Shown: one piece after another, positions 1-7,814 of the stretch | Position numbering within the stretch: position 1 is the stretch's first letter | Layout of the letters: each line of letters opens with the position of its first letter | NCBI RefSeq assembly: GCF_002210425.1 | Contig: NZ_MWQK01000003.1 | Location: 124,001-188,000, forward strand | DNA length: 64,000 nucleotides | Direction of reading: 5' to 3' | From: Fibrobacter sp. UWB2 | GTDB lineage: Bacteria > Fibrobacterota > Fibrobacteria > Fibrobacterales > Fibrobacteraceae | Notes under the pieces: generated by a model | What the model saw: only the letters and a program-made list of their open reading frames with translations | The model's database searches: none | Told to the model about the DNA's origin: nothing | Position numbers and translations under genes: made by a program

Positions 1-62
1 TGCAAATACAACACATCACTATCTTTCAGCATCTGCTTGAATTCTTGTGAAATCACTCGCAT
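1..62 (-). CDS. Partial hypothetical gene, 5' end only
   Basis: The gene runs off the left edge; only about 20 codons (MRVISQEFKQMLKDSDVLYL) are visible. The ATG at 62 is preceded by a strong Shine-Dalgarno GGAGGT at a good distance, which is why I call it a real start. It follows two small ORFs on the same strand (224-376 and 95-220), so it may be the last gene of a short operon. The family cannot be named from this much sequence. Confidence 0.5.
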   Translation of the reverse strand, partial: MRVISQEFKQMLKDSDVLYL

Positions 63-94
63 AATAGACCTCCAATAACAAATATATACTAATA

Positions 95-220
95 CTAATT
101 GGCGATAAAAGGCAAGTCGCCGAACTCAAAGGCAAAGTCCAAAAGAAGGCTATAGAAGCATTCATCTGACAAATACCTTTTTACAGAAAAAGATGTTCCC
201 TTTTGAATCCATCTTTTCAT
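95..220 (-). CDS. Small hypothetical ORF (41 aa)
   Basis: A short ORF starting ATG at 220 with GGAG about nine bases upstream. It begins MKRWIQKGTSFSVKRY and ends LPFIAN. It sits between two other minus-strand ORFs, 3 nt after the end of the upstream one and 32 nt before the downstream gene at 62. I do not recognise a family. The support is the ribosome binding site and the tight spacing only. Confidence 0.35.
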   Translation of the reverse strand: MKRWIQKGTSFSVKRYLSDECFYSLLLDFAFEFGDLPFIAN

Positions 221-223
221 ATT

Positions 224-376
224 TTACTCCAAATCAACGACAACTTCATCATTTTGATAGAATTTTAAAGGTTGAAGATGTTTTACTTCAATGTTTATTT
301 CCGCAGTTTCATAGGCAAAATTGTTTACAAAAGTGCGTTGGCGGGCTTCACTATGCGTTTCGCGCATACTGAGCAT
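224..376 (-). CDS. Small hypothetical ORF (50 aa)
   Basis: A 50-codon ORF (start at 376, or at 367 giving MRETHSEARQRTFVNNFAYE) ending NDEVVVDLE. The composition is that of a normal soluble protein, and it is immediately followed by the ORF at 220 and then the gene at 62. No ribosome binding site stands out before either start and no family was recognised. It could be a chance ORF or the 3' end of a decayed gene. Confidence 0.3.
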   Translation of the reverse strand: MLSMRETHSEARQRTFVNNFAYETAEINIEVKHLQPLKFYQNDEVVVDLE

Positions 377-446
377 GAAAACTTGGTATTTTGCGAGGTT
401 TGCACAATTATTTATATTAAAAGCGTAGAAAGAAAAGGAACAAACT

Positions 447-571
447 ATGAAACTAGGGACGATTATGACGATGCTTGGTATGGGTGCGGTGCTTGCCGCA
501 TGTGACTGCTGTCCGCAAGACGGGGCGAAGACGCTTTCGCAGGACAAGGAACTGCGTGCCGTGATGGATAC
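447..571 (+). pseudogene. Lipoprotein signal segment cut off from the downstream CMD/cupin gene by a frameshift
   Basis: ATG at 447, behind AAAGGAAC, opens a clear lipoprotein signal (MKLGTIMTMLGMGAVLAACD, lipobox LAAC) that continues CCPQDGAKTLSQDKELRAVMDT. In the same frame it then becomes arginine-rich and stops at about 615. Adding one G in 'acgagg' near 570 restores reading as MDTEVPAATPLVEKREVELI, straight into the CMD protein at 596. This is therefore the true 5' end of that gene, separated by a one-base deletion that is either a real mutation or a sequencing error. Confidence 0.7.
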
Positions 572-595
572 GAGGTTCCGGCGGCGACTCCGCTT

Positions 596-1666
596 GTGGA
601 AAAGCGCGAGGTGGAGTTGATTCGCCTGGTGTCGCTTGTGACGCAACAGTCGGGCGATCTTTTGCAAGAAGAAGTGGCGACGGCGCTTGCGCAGGGGCTA
701 GCTCCCGAAGAGATTCTCGAGGCGATTTACCAGTGCGCCCCTTACACCGGGTTCCCGCGGACGGTGGATGCTGTGGAAATTGCCCGCAGCGTGTTCAAGG
801 CGAAGAACGTAAAGGTGGACGAAAACCGTGCAACGGTGACGGCGCAGTCCCGTTTGCAGGCGGGTGCAGACGCGCAGGGAACGCTGTTCGGCCAGACTTT
901 CCGCGACATGGCGAAAAACGGTAAGAGCGGTATGCCGACTATCAATTACTTCTTGGCGAGCAACTGCTTTGGCGATTACTACACCCGCAAGGGGCTCGAC
1001 CTGAATACTCGCGAACTCTTGACGATGGCGATTCTCGTGAACCTGGGAACGGAGCCGCAGCTCAAGGCGCATATCGGCGCGAACCTGAAGATTCGCACGG
1101 CCGAATACGTGGAACAGGCGATTTATAATTGCTTGCCGTATTGCGGTTATCCGCGCACGCTGAACGCGTTGCGACTGCTCAAGGAAGCGGTGGCGGAGGC
1201 GAAGGCTGGTGCTGTAAACGCGGCGGACACAAAGGTCGCTGAGCAAGGTCGAAGCGTGCCGGGCAAAGACTGGAGCGTGTTTCCGGTGGGCAAGCCGAAC
1301 GATGCCTACGCCAAGTTTTTCGTGGGCAAGAGCTATCTCGACATGATCAGCAAGGAACAGGTGGGCGTCGGGAATGTGACTTTTGAACCGGCGTGCCGCA
1401 ACAACTGGCATATCCATCATGCAAAGAAGGGCGGTGGCCAGATTCTCATTGCGACGGCGGGACGCGGCTACTACCAGGAATGGGGCAAGCCGGCGGTGGA
1501 ACTGAAGCCCGGCGACGTGGTGAACATTCCAGCTGGCGTCAAGCATTGGCACGGGGCGGCTCCGGATTCCTGGTTCCAGCATTTGGCGATTGAAGTCCCT
1601 GGCGAAGGTGGTCGCAACGAATGGCTTGAGCCCGTGAGCGACGAAGACTACGGGAAGTTGAAATAA
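596..1666 (+). CDS. Carboxymuconolactone decarboxylase (AhpD-like) / cupin fusion protein
   Basis: Two tandem CMD/AhpD-type helical repeats (about residues 5-65 and 95-195, with matching YQCAPYTGFPRT and YNCLPYCGYPRT segments) are followed by a C-terminal cupin barrel (about 255-345). The cupin shows HIHHAKKGGGQ, PGDVVNIPAGVKHWHG and a late His, likely metal ligands. CMD/cupin fusions of this type are usually small oxidoreductase-like or detoxifying proteins; the substrate cannot be told. GTG at 596 is only the first start left in this frame. The natural start is probably ATG 447, which would add a lipoprotein signal and place the protein outside the cytoplasm. Confidence 0.8.
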   Translation: MEKREVELIRLVSLVTQQSGDLLQEEVATALAQGLAPEEILEAIYQCAPYTGFPRTVDAVEIARSVFKAKNVKVDENRATVTAQSRLQAGADAQGTLFGQTFRDMAKNGKSGMPTINYFLASNCFGDYYTRKGLDLNTRELLTMAILVNLGTEPQLKAHIGANLKIRTAEYVEQAIYNCLPYCGYPRTLNALRLLKEAVAEAKAGAVNAADTKVAEQGRSVPGKDWSVFPVGKPNDAYAKFFVGKSYLDMISKEQVGVGNVTFEPACRNNWHIHHAKKGGGQILIATAGRGYYQEWGKPAVELKPGDVVNIPAGVKHWHGAAPDSWFQHLAIEVPGEGGRNEWLEPVSDEDYGKLK

Positions 1667-1677
1667 AATCGGGCCTA

Positions 1678-2197
1678 ATGACGCGAATGGTTTTGCTCAT
1701 GAATACGTTTAGGTTGTTGGCTTGTGCGATTTTGTGGTTCTCGGCGGCGTCGCTTGCGGCGGCACCTGCGCCCGAGGGATTCGTGCTTATCAAGGGCGGG
1801 ACTTGAACTCGTGAAGCCCTATTCCGACGACTACAACACCGTCTTGAAACAGGCGCAGAACGACCAGCACAAACAGGCGCGCCCGGCCCTCAAGAAAAAG
1901 CCCGACGCAAAGAAGTGGGCCGATTACGAAACGATTATCATCGGTTACCCCAACTGGTGGGCAAGTATTCCGATGCCTATTGCGACTTTGCTCGAAAGTT
2001 ACGACTTTACGGGCAAGCGGATTTTGCCGTTCTGCTCCCACGGTGGCGGGCGCTTTGGCCAGAGCATCACCGCGATTGCGAAACTCGCGCCCAACGCAAA
2101 AATCGGCGAAGGCCTTTCGGTGCATTACTCCGGCGGTTCGAGTCTCTCGAAAGATGTGGCCAAGTGGCTCGAGAAAAACGGCGTGAAGACGAAATAA
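1678..2197 (+). pseudogene. Flavodoxin remnant joined to an unrelated signal peptide
   Basis: From ATG 1678 an exported leader is read (MNTFRLLACAILWFSAASLA) followed by APEGFVLIKGGT and a stop at 1804-1806. 'EGFVLIKGGT' is the usual opening of SUMF1/formylglycine-generating-enzyme-like domains. In another frame, from about 1799, comes the C-terminal two thirds of a flavodoxin: GLELVKPYSDDYN, the IIIGYPNWW flavin-loop segment, and KRILPFCSHGGG to the end at 2197. The N-terminal phosphate loop of flavodoxin is missing. The simplest reading is a deletion that removed a SUMF1 body and the flavodoxin N-terminus. The fragment is unlikely to be functional. Confidence 0.65.
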
Positions 2198-2212
2198 TGT
2201 ATATTCCTTGAT

Positions 2213-2878
2213 ATGCCTATTTCCGCTAAAATTCGTATGCCACTTGATATCGCGATGACGGTCGCGACGCTCGTGCTGATGGGCGGCAATTACTTCTTTG
2301 AATCGACTGCCGTTCACGAGATTCTGGGCGTGGTGCTGCTTGTTCTGTGGGCGGTGCACATCACGCTGAACCGGCGATTTTTCCTTTCGCTGTTCAAGGG
2401 CCGCTACAACGTATTCCGCATTTTGCAGGCAGTCGTGAATTGCGGAATCCTTTTGTGCGCGATTTTCCTGATGGTAAGTGGCATCATGCTTTCGAACCAC
2501 GTGTTCGCCTGGCTCGGGATTGAATCGGGCGCAAGTTTTGCCCGCACGGCGCACCTGCTTGCAAGCCACTGGTATTACGCGCTCATGTCGCTCCACATCG
2601 GGCTGCATGTGAGCCTGATTGCAAACCGCTTGGGACTTGCTGGAGCATTCAAGTCAAAGGCGGCGCTTGTCGCAACCCGCGTGGTTGCCGTTCTTGTGGC
2701 GGGTTACGGAATTTACGTCTTTGTGATTCGCGGGCTTTGGAAATACTTGTTCCTGCAGCAGTCGTTCTTTTTCTTTGACACGGAACGCGGCTACGCCCTC
2801 TTTTTCGTGGACTATATCGCCATCGTCGTGTTGTTTGCCGTCGCGGTGCATTATGTGGCAAAACTCATGAAAGCGTAG
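2213..2878 (+). CDS. DUF4405-type membrane protein, cytochrome b561-like
   Basis: A 221-residue protein with about five hydrophobic helices. The first four (roughly residues 11-28, 33-52, 72-95 and 108-135) carry histidines in the helix pattern of DUF4405 and cytochrome b561-like proteins, for example LLVLWAVHITLNRRFF and WYYALMSLHIGLHV. These are possible haem ligands, so a membrane electron-transfer role is an inference from the family. It follows the flavodoxin remnant by 15 nt and may once have been its redox partner. The ribosome binding site is weak. Confidence 0.7.
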   Translation: MPISAKIRMPLDIAMTVATLVLMGGNYFFESTAVHEILGVVLLVLWAVHITLNRRFFLSLFKGRYNVFRILQAVVNCGILLCAIFLMVSGIMLSNHVFAWLGIESGASFARTAHLLASHWYYALMSLHIGLHVSLIANRLGLAGAFKSKAALVATRVVAVLVAGYGIYVFVIRGLWKYLFLQQSFFFFDTERGYALFFVDYIAIVVLFAVAVHYVAKLMKA

Positions 2879-2898
2879 ATTTGTACATTATTAGTACA

Positions 2899-3218
2899 AT
2901 GAAGCGTATTAAACAAAACATTCTTTCGATGATTGCAGTCGCGTTATTCACGATTCTTTCTGCTATTGTCGAGGGTTCTTTTGTTTACGATTACGGCGCT
3001 GAACTTGGTCAGGTTGCAGAAAGTGAGAAAGTTTTCACTGCTCACGATTTTGCCGATAATCCGTTATACCTGTCACGCGAATCAACAGCGGATGCTATAC
3101 TGCTTACGCGCAGGTCGGGCCAACAGGTTTCATTGCGAACATCGCGAAGCAGCAGCCTTCAAGGCTATGGCGGGCGCAGTTCGGCAACGTCCAAACAGGC
3201 TACACCGTTGGCGACTAA
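2899..3218 (+). pseudogene. Frameshifted small exported or membrane-anchored protein
   Basis: ATG 2899 opens MKRIKQNILSMIAVALFTIL, one hydrophobic segment, then a normal-looking protein to STADAILLT near 3107. After that the frame turns into low-quality serine/arginine-rich sequence. In the next frame a plausible C-terminus reads AQVGPTGFIANIAKQQPSRL and ends TGYTVGD at 3218. One extra G in 'acgcg' at about 3108 would join the two. The defect has the same form as the one at 570. No family was recognised; a single N-terminal helix is consistent with an exported or pilin-like protein. Confidence 0.5.
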
Positions 3219-3414
3219 AATCGCGCGGTCAACTATTTGCATTCATTGCGGCTTCCCTTTACCGCTAGTTTATCAAAAACCTAAAGAATATTACGTTTAC
3301 ACGCTAGAGCGAATACTCTGTTAGCAAGTTCTTTCTCCAAGCCTTAAACACTAGTAAATGGCCGCGGCCCTTACCGGGTGCGCGACATCATTCATTTTAA
3401 AAAAGAGAAAGAAC

Positions 3415-3816
3415 ATGGAAAACATTTCCAAGATGGAGATGGCTAACGCCCTCTTCAATAAGCCCTATATCAAGACTAAAAAGAAGTTTTTCGGTTTCAA
3501 AACCAATGTCACCTACACTAAGACGAATTCACCCGTTGTGGGAATATGCCTGGAGTTTAGCCCCACGGAAGGGCAAAAAGTCCAGGCGATTGTCGAAGCG
3601 TCTTTGGAATCTCTGGATGCAACAATTCAAAGAGAGGGGCGGCCTAAAACAAGCGACAATGGAAACCTCCGGCTGAATCTTTGCTATTCGCAGGACCGCG
3701 AATTTGTGGCACTGCACTTGCAGCAGTTTTCGGGATTTGAATACCATACACTAGGTGAAATCCGATTTGCTGAAGGTGACGAGGCGCATAAACTTCTCGC
3801 CGCTTTCATGAAATAA
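3415..3816 (+). CDS. Hypothetical soluble protein (133 aa)
   Basis: It begins MENISKMEMANALFNKPYIK at ATG 3415, behind an AAAGAGAAAGAAC purine-rich tract; an ATG at 3358 in the same frame has no such site. The protein has a mixed alpha/beta composition with no signal peptide, membrane segment or recognisable motif. The preceding 80 bases hold no gene. I do not recognise the family. Confidence 0.6.
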   Translation: MENISKMEMANALFNKPYIKTKKKFFGFKTNVTYTKTNSPVVGICLEFSPTEGQKVQAIVEASLESLDATIQREGRPKTSDNGNLRLNLCYSQDREFVALHLQQFSGFEYHTLGEIRFAEGDEAHKLLAAFMK

Positions 3817-3831
3817 ACGGACATATCGTCA

Positions 3832-3862
3832 AAAAGGCTCCCTCGGAAACGGGGGGCCTTGA
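3832..3862 (+). terminator. Possible hairpin terminator
   Basis: Downstream of the 133-residue gene an imperfect stem pairs AAGGCTCCC with GGGGGCCTT around a short loop. There is no strong T-run after it, so termination is only a suggestion. Confidence 0.3.
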
Positions 3863-3901
3863 TGCCGATGCCGCTATAGCATAACCAATCGCAATAATCG
3901 T

Positions 3902-5065
3902 TTATTTGAAATCAATTCCTTCAAACACGATTTTGTCAACTTCTAGATAAGTTCCGCTTCTCATAAAAATGCTAAACAGACCGATTTCGTGAGAAATCTT
4001 TTTCCACTCCACTTGATAGGAGCTTTCTTCAAGAACTTCCTTACCGGGGTGCAAGATGATTTCATTCCAGTTTTCAGCCGCTTTGGCCTTCCATAACGAT
4101 TTTTTAAAGGTATTTTCTCCAACTTCACGGTAATGTTCCAAAGCGATATTCAATTCACAGTCGCCTCTTACCGTAAGGCGAATCGCCGTGAGATTGCTCA
4201 GGTCGAAAAATCCTGTATCAAGTCCTAGATGAGTTCCGAGCAAAACGAAGCCTGTATCTATTGCGAATTTAACAGCGAGATACTTTCCATGATCGTTATC
4301 TTCTTTTAATACGGATGAGAAACTTTCAGCACTATCAGGTATTGCAAAATTCGCTTTGCCAACAGCATTAAAATACCATCCGTAGTTAGGATAAGTTTTG
4401 GCGAGGTTATTCAAACTATCTCCATCGTCAAAGTCTTCGAAAACATACTCAACAGACTTTCCTGGAACAGGAACAAGCGTATCTGCGGATTCGTTTGGCG
4501 CAAGCGCCACTTCTGCGACGGTCGAATCTCCAGCAACAATAGTAAAGGACCCTGCCGGCACATGCGCAAACACATACTCGCTACCGAAGCGGTTTGCAAA
4601 ATAGGGGGTCGATTCCAGTTGAACATTTTCTAACAGGCCTTCGATTTCTTGGGTCGAAACGCCAGTACGTACAATGAGCGAAGCCGAAGGCAACAATGCA
4701 ATTTCCTGAACCGAGGTATCTGCAAAATCGACCGGCGACCAACTCATGAATGCGGAATCTTCGCCCGCAAGGGCTTCTACAAAACAGCCTTGGTCTGTGC
4801 AGATGCCGAGTTTGTCATTAAAAGAAACTCGTCCGCTTGAATCCGAAAGGGCGCTATCAATGACCGAGAAGGCATCTTTTGAATACACCTTCATTTGTGC
4901 GCAAGCGAACGGCTTATTTAAACTGTCAACGACGTTGAAGGCAATTCCATTTGTCGTTTCACTTGTGGCACCTGCGGTGTTACTTTCTGAACAACCTAAA
5001 AACAGCGACAGGCAAAGCAAGGCGCAAAACGAAACACAAAACGAAGTTTCCATACCTTTTTTCAT
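3902..5065 (-). CDS. Fibrobacter-type lipoprotein with Ig-like and carbohydrate-binding-like regions
   Basis: The 387-residue protein starts with a signal ending in the lipobox LFLGCS (Cys about residue 25), so it is probably anchored in a membrane as a lipoprotein. Residues of about 40-110 resemble a carboxypeptidase-regulatory/Ig-like fold (GIAFNVVDSLNKPFACAQMK). Residues of about 205-385 (VFEDFDDGDSLNN to the end) resemble the jelly-roll, carbohydrate-binding-like module common in Fibrobacter surface proteins. The gene overlaps the TIGR02147 regulator by 4 nt (ATGA), so the two are co-translated. Its ligand is unknown; the divergent mannanase hints at polysaccharide. Confidence 0.65.
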   Translation of the reverse strand: MKKGMETSFCVSFCALLCLSLFLGCSESNTAGATSETTNGIAFNVVDSLNKPFACAQMKVYSKDAFSVIDSALSDSSGRVSFNDKLGICTDQGCFVEALAGEDSAFMSWSPVDFADTSVQEIALLPSASLIVRTGVSTQEIEGLLENVQLESTPYFANRFGSEYVFAHVPAGSFTIVAGDSTVAEVALAPNESADTLVPVPGKSVEYVFEDFDDGDSLNNLAKTYPNYGWYFNAVGKANFAIPDSAESFSSVLKEDNDHGKYLAVKFAIDTGFVLLGTHLGLDTGFFDLSNLTAIRLTVRGDCELNIALEHYREVGENTFKKSLWKAKAAENWNEIILHPGKEVLEESSYQVEWKKISHEIGLFSIFMRSGTYLEVDKIVFEGIDFK

Positions 5066-5910
5066 TGTTCTTCCTTTTTCATCATCGGAAACAACTGAAA
5101 GTTTAACTGATAAACGCTATCGCAAATTTGCGGAGGCATCGCATTGACTACGTTTACGATGGCTTTTCTCGTTTTGGCGAGGATTTCACGAATTTTATCA
5201 ATTTGTCGCGAATCAAGAGCCATCGTGAGCGTGCTGATGTCGCGCTTTTCTTTGGGTGTGTTTTGGATGGATTTGCCGGCCAGTTCCGCAATGCTGCTTT
5301 GGTAATCGCTGATACAGGCACTCAGCCAGTGTTCCATAGTCTTGAGATGAGCTTCGGTCGGAACCACGCGACCGTCATTGCGGGCATGCGCAAGTCCGAG
5401 CTGCAACAAAGCATCGACAGCGTTTTCTACTTGCGAAGCGGAAAGCTTTGGAATGCAGCATTCCCCAAGGGCGGCAGCATCTTGTGTACCGCGATAATTG
5501 AATACATCGAGCGCCGAGCGGATCATCGGATAATACCATTGCTGAAAATAGCGGTACCGGGCTTCGTCGAGTTCTCGGCTGGCTGCAGGTCGCATTTTTT
5601 GAAGCGTTTCAAAATGGCTACGCACATCCTCATCGTTTTTCGCCTTGCCGTAAGCAATCATTTCGCGGAAGTATTCCGCCTTAGCATCCTTGAAATGGAA
5701 AAAATTAACGAAAACATCTATGCATTTCGGAGAAATGTGGCGTTTACCCTGCAATATTTTCAAAAGCAGGCTTGCGTCCATGCCAACCGCCGCAGCAAAC
5801 ACTCGATAACTGAACGAGGAATCCAGCGATTTTTCGAGTTCATAGAACTCTTGCAGGAACTTGCGGTAGTCCGAATAGTCGTAGATGTTGATTTTGTTTT
5901 TTGCAAACAT
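5062..5910 (-). CDS. TIGR02147-family DNA-binding regulator
   Basis: The 282-residue protein opens with the family's typical block: INIYDYSDYRKFLQEFYE, then FSYRVFAAAVGMDASLLLKI, a helix-turn-helix-like segment, then GKRHISPKC. TIGR02147 is a large paralogous family best known from Fibrobacter, and its members often sit beside lipoprotein genes as here. A regulatory role is inferred from the HTH-like N-terminus and the operon. It is first in a two-gene operon with the lipoprotein and is divergent from the mannanase. An inverted repeat lies in the shared promoter region (5992-6009). Confidence 0.85.
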   Translation of the reverse strand: MFAKNKINIYDYSDYRKFLQEFYELEKSLDSSFSYRVFAAAVGMDASLLLKILQGKRHISPKCIDVFVNFFHFKDAKAEYFREMIAYGKAKNDEDVRSHFETLQKMRPAASRELDEARYRYFQQWYYPMIRSALDVFNYRGTQDAAALGECCIPKLSASQVENAVDALLQLGLAHARNDGRVVPTEAHLKTMEHWLSACISDYQSSIAELAGKSIQNTPKEKRDISTLTMALDSRQIDKIREILAKTRKAIVNVVNAMPPQICDSVYQLNFQLFPMMKKEEQ

Positions 5911-5991
5911 AAAGCGTCTCGCCAGATATAAAAAGCCCTATTTGAAAAATCGCTTCATTTCCTGGCGTCTCGTAAAAAAAATATACAATTC

Positions 5992-6009
5992 GTGGACATT
6001 TTTGTCCAC
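5992..6009. promoter_or_regulatory. Inverted repeat GTGGACA-N4-TGTCCAC in a divergent promoter region
   Basis: A perfect 7-bp inverted repeat with a 4-nt centre lies between the start of the TIGR02147 gene (5910) and the mannanase (6077). Its symmetry and position suit an operator, possibly for the adjacent TIGR02147 protein. A small hairpin in an RNA leader is the alternative. Confidence 0.45.
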
Positions 6010-6027
6010 ACCATTCGAAAAAAACAA

Positions 6028-6054
6028 TTGATAAATATACTTGGGGAATATAAT
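6028..6054 (+). promoter_or_regulatory. Candidate sigma-70-type promoter of the mannanase gene
   Basis: TTGATA at 6028 and TATAAT at 6049 lie upstream of the mannanase start, which has a good GGAGG site at 6064. The 15-nt spacer is shorter than usual, so this is tentative. Confidence 0.35.
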
Positions 6055-6076
6055 TTCGTAAAATGGAGGAACCCCT

Positions 6077-7732
6077 ATGATTAAAAGAAAAAACTTCATT
6101 ATTTTGATTCTTGCTCTTTCGAGTATGGCATTTGCAACTAAGTACGAAGCTGAAGCAGCGACTCTTTCCGGAGGAGCAAAAAATGTCAACGCATCCGGAG
6201 TTTCGGGAACAGGTTATGCCGACTTGCAAGAAGGAAATATTTCTTTTAATGGAGTCACCGCAGAGAGTGCGGGCAAGTACCAAGTGACCATCCATTACAA
6301 GGCCGGAGATTTCAAAGCAAACTACTTGAAAGTAAACGGCGCAACAGCAGGCACCATCGACTTTAACGCCACCACTTCGTGGGCGGACGTCACGACAGTC
6401 GCTACACTTAAAGCCGGGACAAACACAATCTCTATCGAAAAATACTGGGGCTGGATTAGCGTGGACTATATTGAGGTTGAGCCTTATCATTCCTCCCCTT
6501 TCAAAATATCCGCAACACCGGTTACCCCGAACGCCACCGAAAGCGCCGTCAAACTCTACAGTTTTTTGCGTGAAAACTTTGGCAAAAAGACGATTAGCGG
6601 CATGATGACCGGCGACATGAGCGGTTACACCATGGGAGCCGACTTCAAGACGCACGACGACGTGAAATACACCTACACGCGCACAGGAAAGTACCCGGCT
6701 CTTGTCGGGCTTGATTTCTTGTTTGCGAGTGGCCCGAAGGCAAATGAAAGTTGGAACAAGGAATACACGGACAAGGCAATTTCCATCGCGAAAGGCCTTT
6801 GGAAAGCGGGCGGCATCCCTGCATTCACTTGGCACTGGAAAGATCCGCTAGACAAAAAAGACGCCTTCTATATCCAAAGTGCAGCAAACGGAGGCGAATA
6901 CACCGATTTCGATTTCTCTACAGGTTTCAAGCCAGGCACCACTGAATGGAATACCGAAAGTGCTGCTTACAAAGGAATCGTAGCCGACATTGACCACATC
7001 GCCGATTACTTCCTTGAATTGCAGAAAGAAGGTGTAGCGGGAATCTTTCGCCCCTTGCATGAAGCTGGCGGAAAGTGGTTCTGGTGGAGTATTAATTCCG
7101 GAGAACAGTTTGCAGCCCTCTATCGCCTCGTCTATGACCGCATGGTCAAAGTCAAGGGTGTAAAAAACATGATTTGGGTCTATAACCCTGAAGGAAGTAC
7201 CGTAAACTCTTGGGATCCGGGTAGCGAATACTATGATATTCTCTCCATCGACATCTACAATAGCGCAAACGACCATTCCAGTAACGCTAGCGCCTTTGAC
7301 AAATTCAAAGGCGCATCGAAAAGCACGAAAATTATCGCACTCAGCGAAAATGGTCCCATTCCCGATGTGAACAACATGCATACCGACGAAGCCGTATGGA
7401 GTTGGTGGATGCCGTGGTACAGCACCTGGAGCGGAACTTGGCCCGGCCAAACAAAAGATGGCGTTTGGAAGAGCAACATGAATGACGAGCGTATCATTAC
7501 TCTCGAAGACATGCCAGGTTGGGACAAGTACATAGCAATAACCAAGCCTGACACAAGTACCACCAGTATCGCAACCATGCCACGCATGGCCGGGACTGCA
7601 ACCACCGTTGGGATTTTTGACATGAACGGTCATTACTTGGGAATCACCACACAAGGACTTCCGCAAGGGCACTATGTTATACGTAAAAAGATTCAAGGAC
7701 ACATTGTGAATACGGTGTATCTCAAGAAATAA
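6077..7732 (+). CDS. Secreted GH26 endo-beta-1,4-mannanase with N-terminal CBM
   Basis: The 551-residue enzyme should cleave beta-1,4-mannan outside the cell. It has a signal peptide (residues 1-21, ending MAFA). Next comes a CBM35/CBM6-like module of about 22-137 (KYEAEAATLSGGAKN, ending GWISVDYIEVE), then a GH26 catalytic domain of about 145-470. GH26 signatures are present: acid/base Glu329 in RPLHEAGGKWFWW and nucleophile Glu424 in IIALSENGP, with WVYNPEG between them. The last 60 or so residues form a small C-terminal module ending VIRKKIQGHIVNTVYLKK, like the basic terminal domains of secreted Fibrobacter enzymes. ATG 6077 follows a strong GGAGG. Confidence 0.93.
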   Translation: MIKRKNFIILILALSSMAFATKYEAEAATLSGGAKNVNASGVSGTGYADLQEGNISFNGVTAESAGKYQVTIHYKAGDFKANYLKVNGATAGTIDFNATTSWADVTTVATLKAGTNTISIEKYWGWISVDYIEVEPYHSSPFKISATPVTPNATESAVKLYSFLRENFGKKTISGMMTGDMSGYTMGADFKTHDDVKYTYTRTGKYPALVGLDFLFASGPKANESWNKEYTDKAISIAKGLWKAGGIPAFTWHWKDPLDKKDAFYIQSAANGGEYTDFDFSTGFKPGTTEWNTESAAYKGIVADIDHIADYFLELQKEGVAGIFRPLHEAGGKWFWWSINSGEQFAALYRLVYDRMVKVKGVKNMIWVYNPEGSTVNSWDPGSEYYDILSIDIYNSANDHSSNASAFDKFKGASKSTKIIALSENGPIPDVNNMHTDEAVWSWWMPWYSTWSGTWPGQTKDGVWKSNMNDERIITLEDMPGWDKYIAITKPDTSTTSIATMPRMAGTATTVGIFDMNGHYLGITTQGLPQGHYVIRKKIQGHIVNTVYLKK

Positions 7733-7786
7733 AATTATTGGGTGTAGGGCGACGCGACAAAAGAACATTACGCATTCACGCTAAAT

Positions 7787-7810
7787 CGGATGTCGAAAAC
7801 TCGGCATCCG
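7787..7810. terminator. Bidirectional hairpin terminator
   Basis: The stem CGGATGTCG/CGGCATCCG, with one mismatch and an A-rich loop, lies between the convergent mannanase and ECF ATPase genes. It is followed by a T-rich stretch on the plus strand. Confidence 0.6.
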
Positions 7811-7814
7811 TTTC

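Noticed and set aside
110-169. Plus-strand open end reading RQVAELKGKVQKKAIEAFI
   Set aside because: The minus-strand ORF at 95-220 with a ribosome binding site and operon spacing explains the same bases better.
698-1582. Long minus-strand ORF opposite the CMD/cupin gene
   Set aside because: It has arginine- and histidine-rich shadow composition and lies entirely over a well-supported plus-strand gene.
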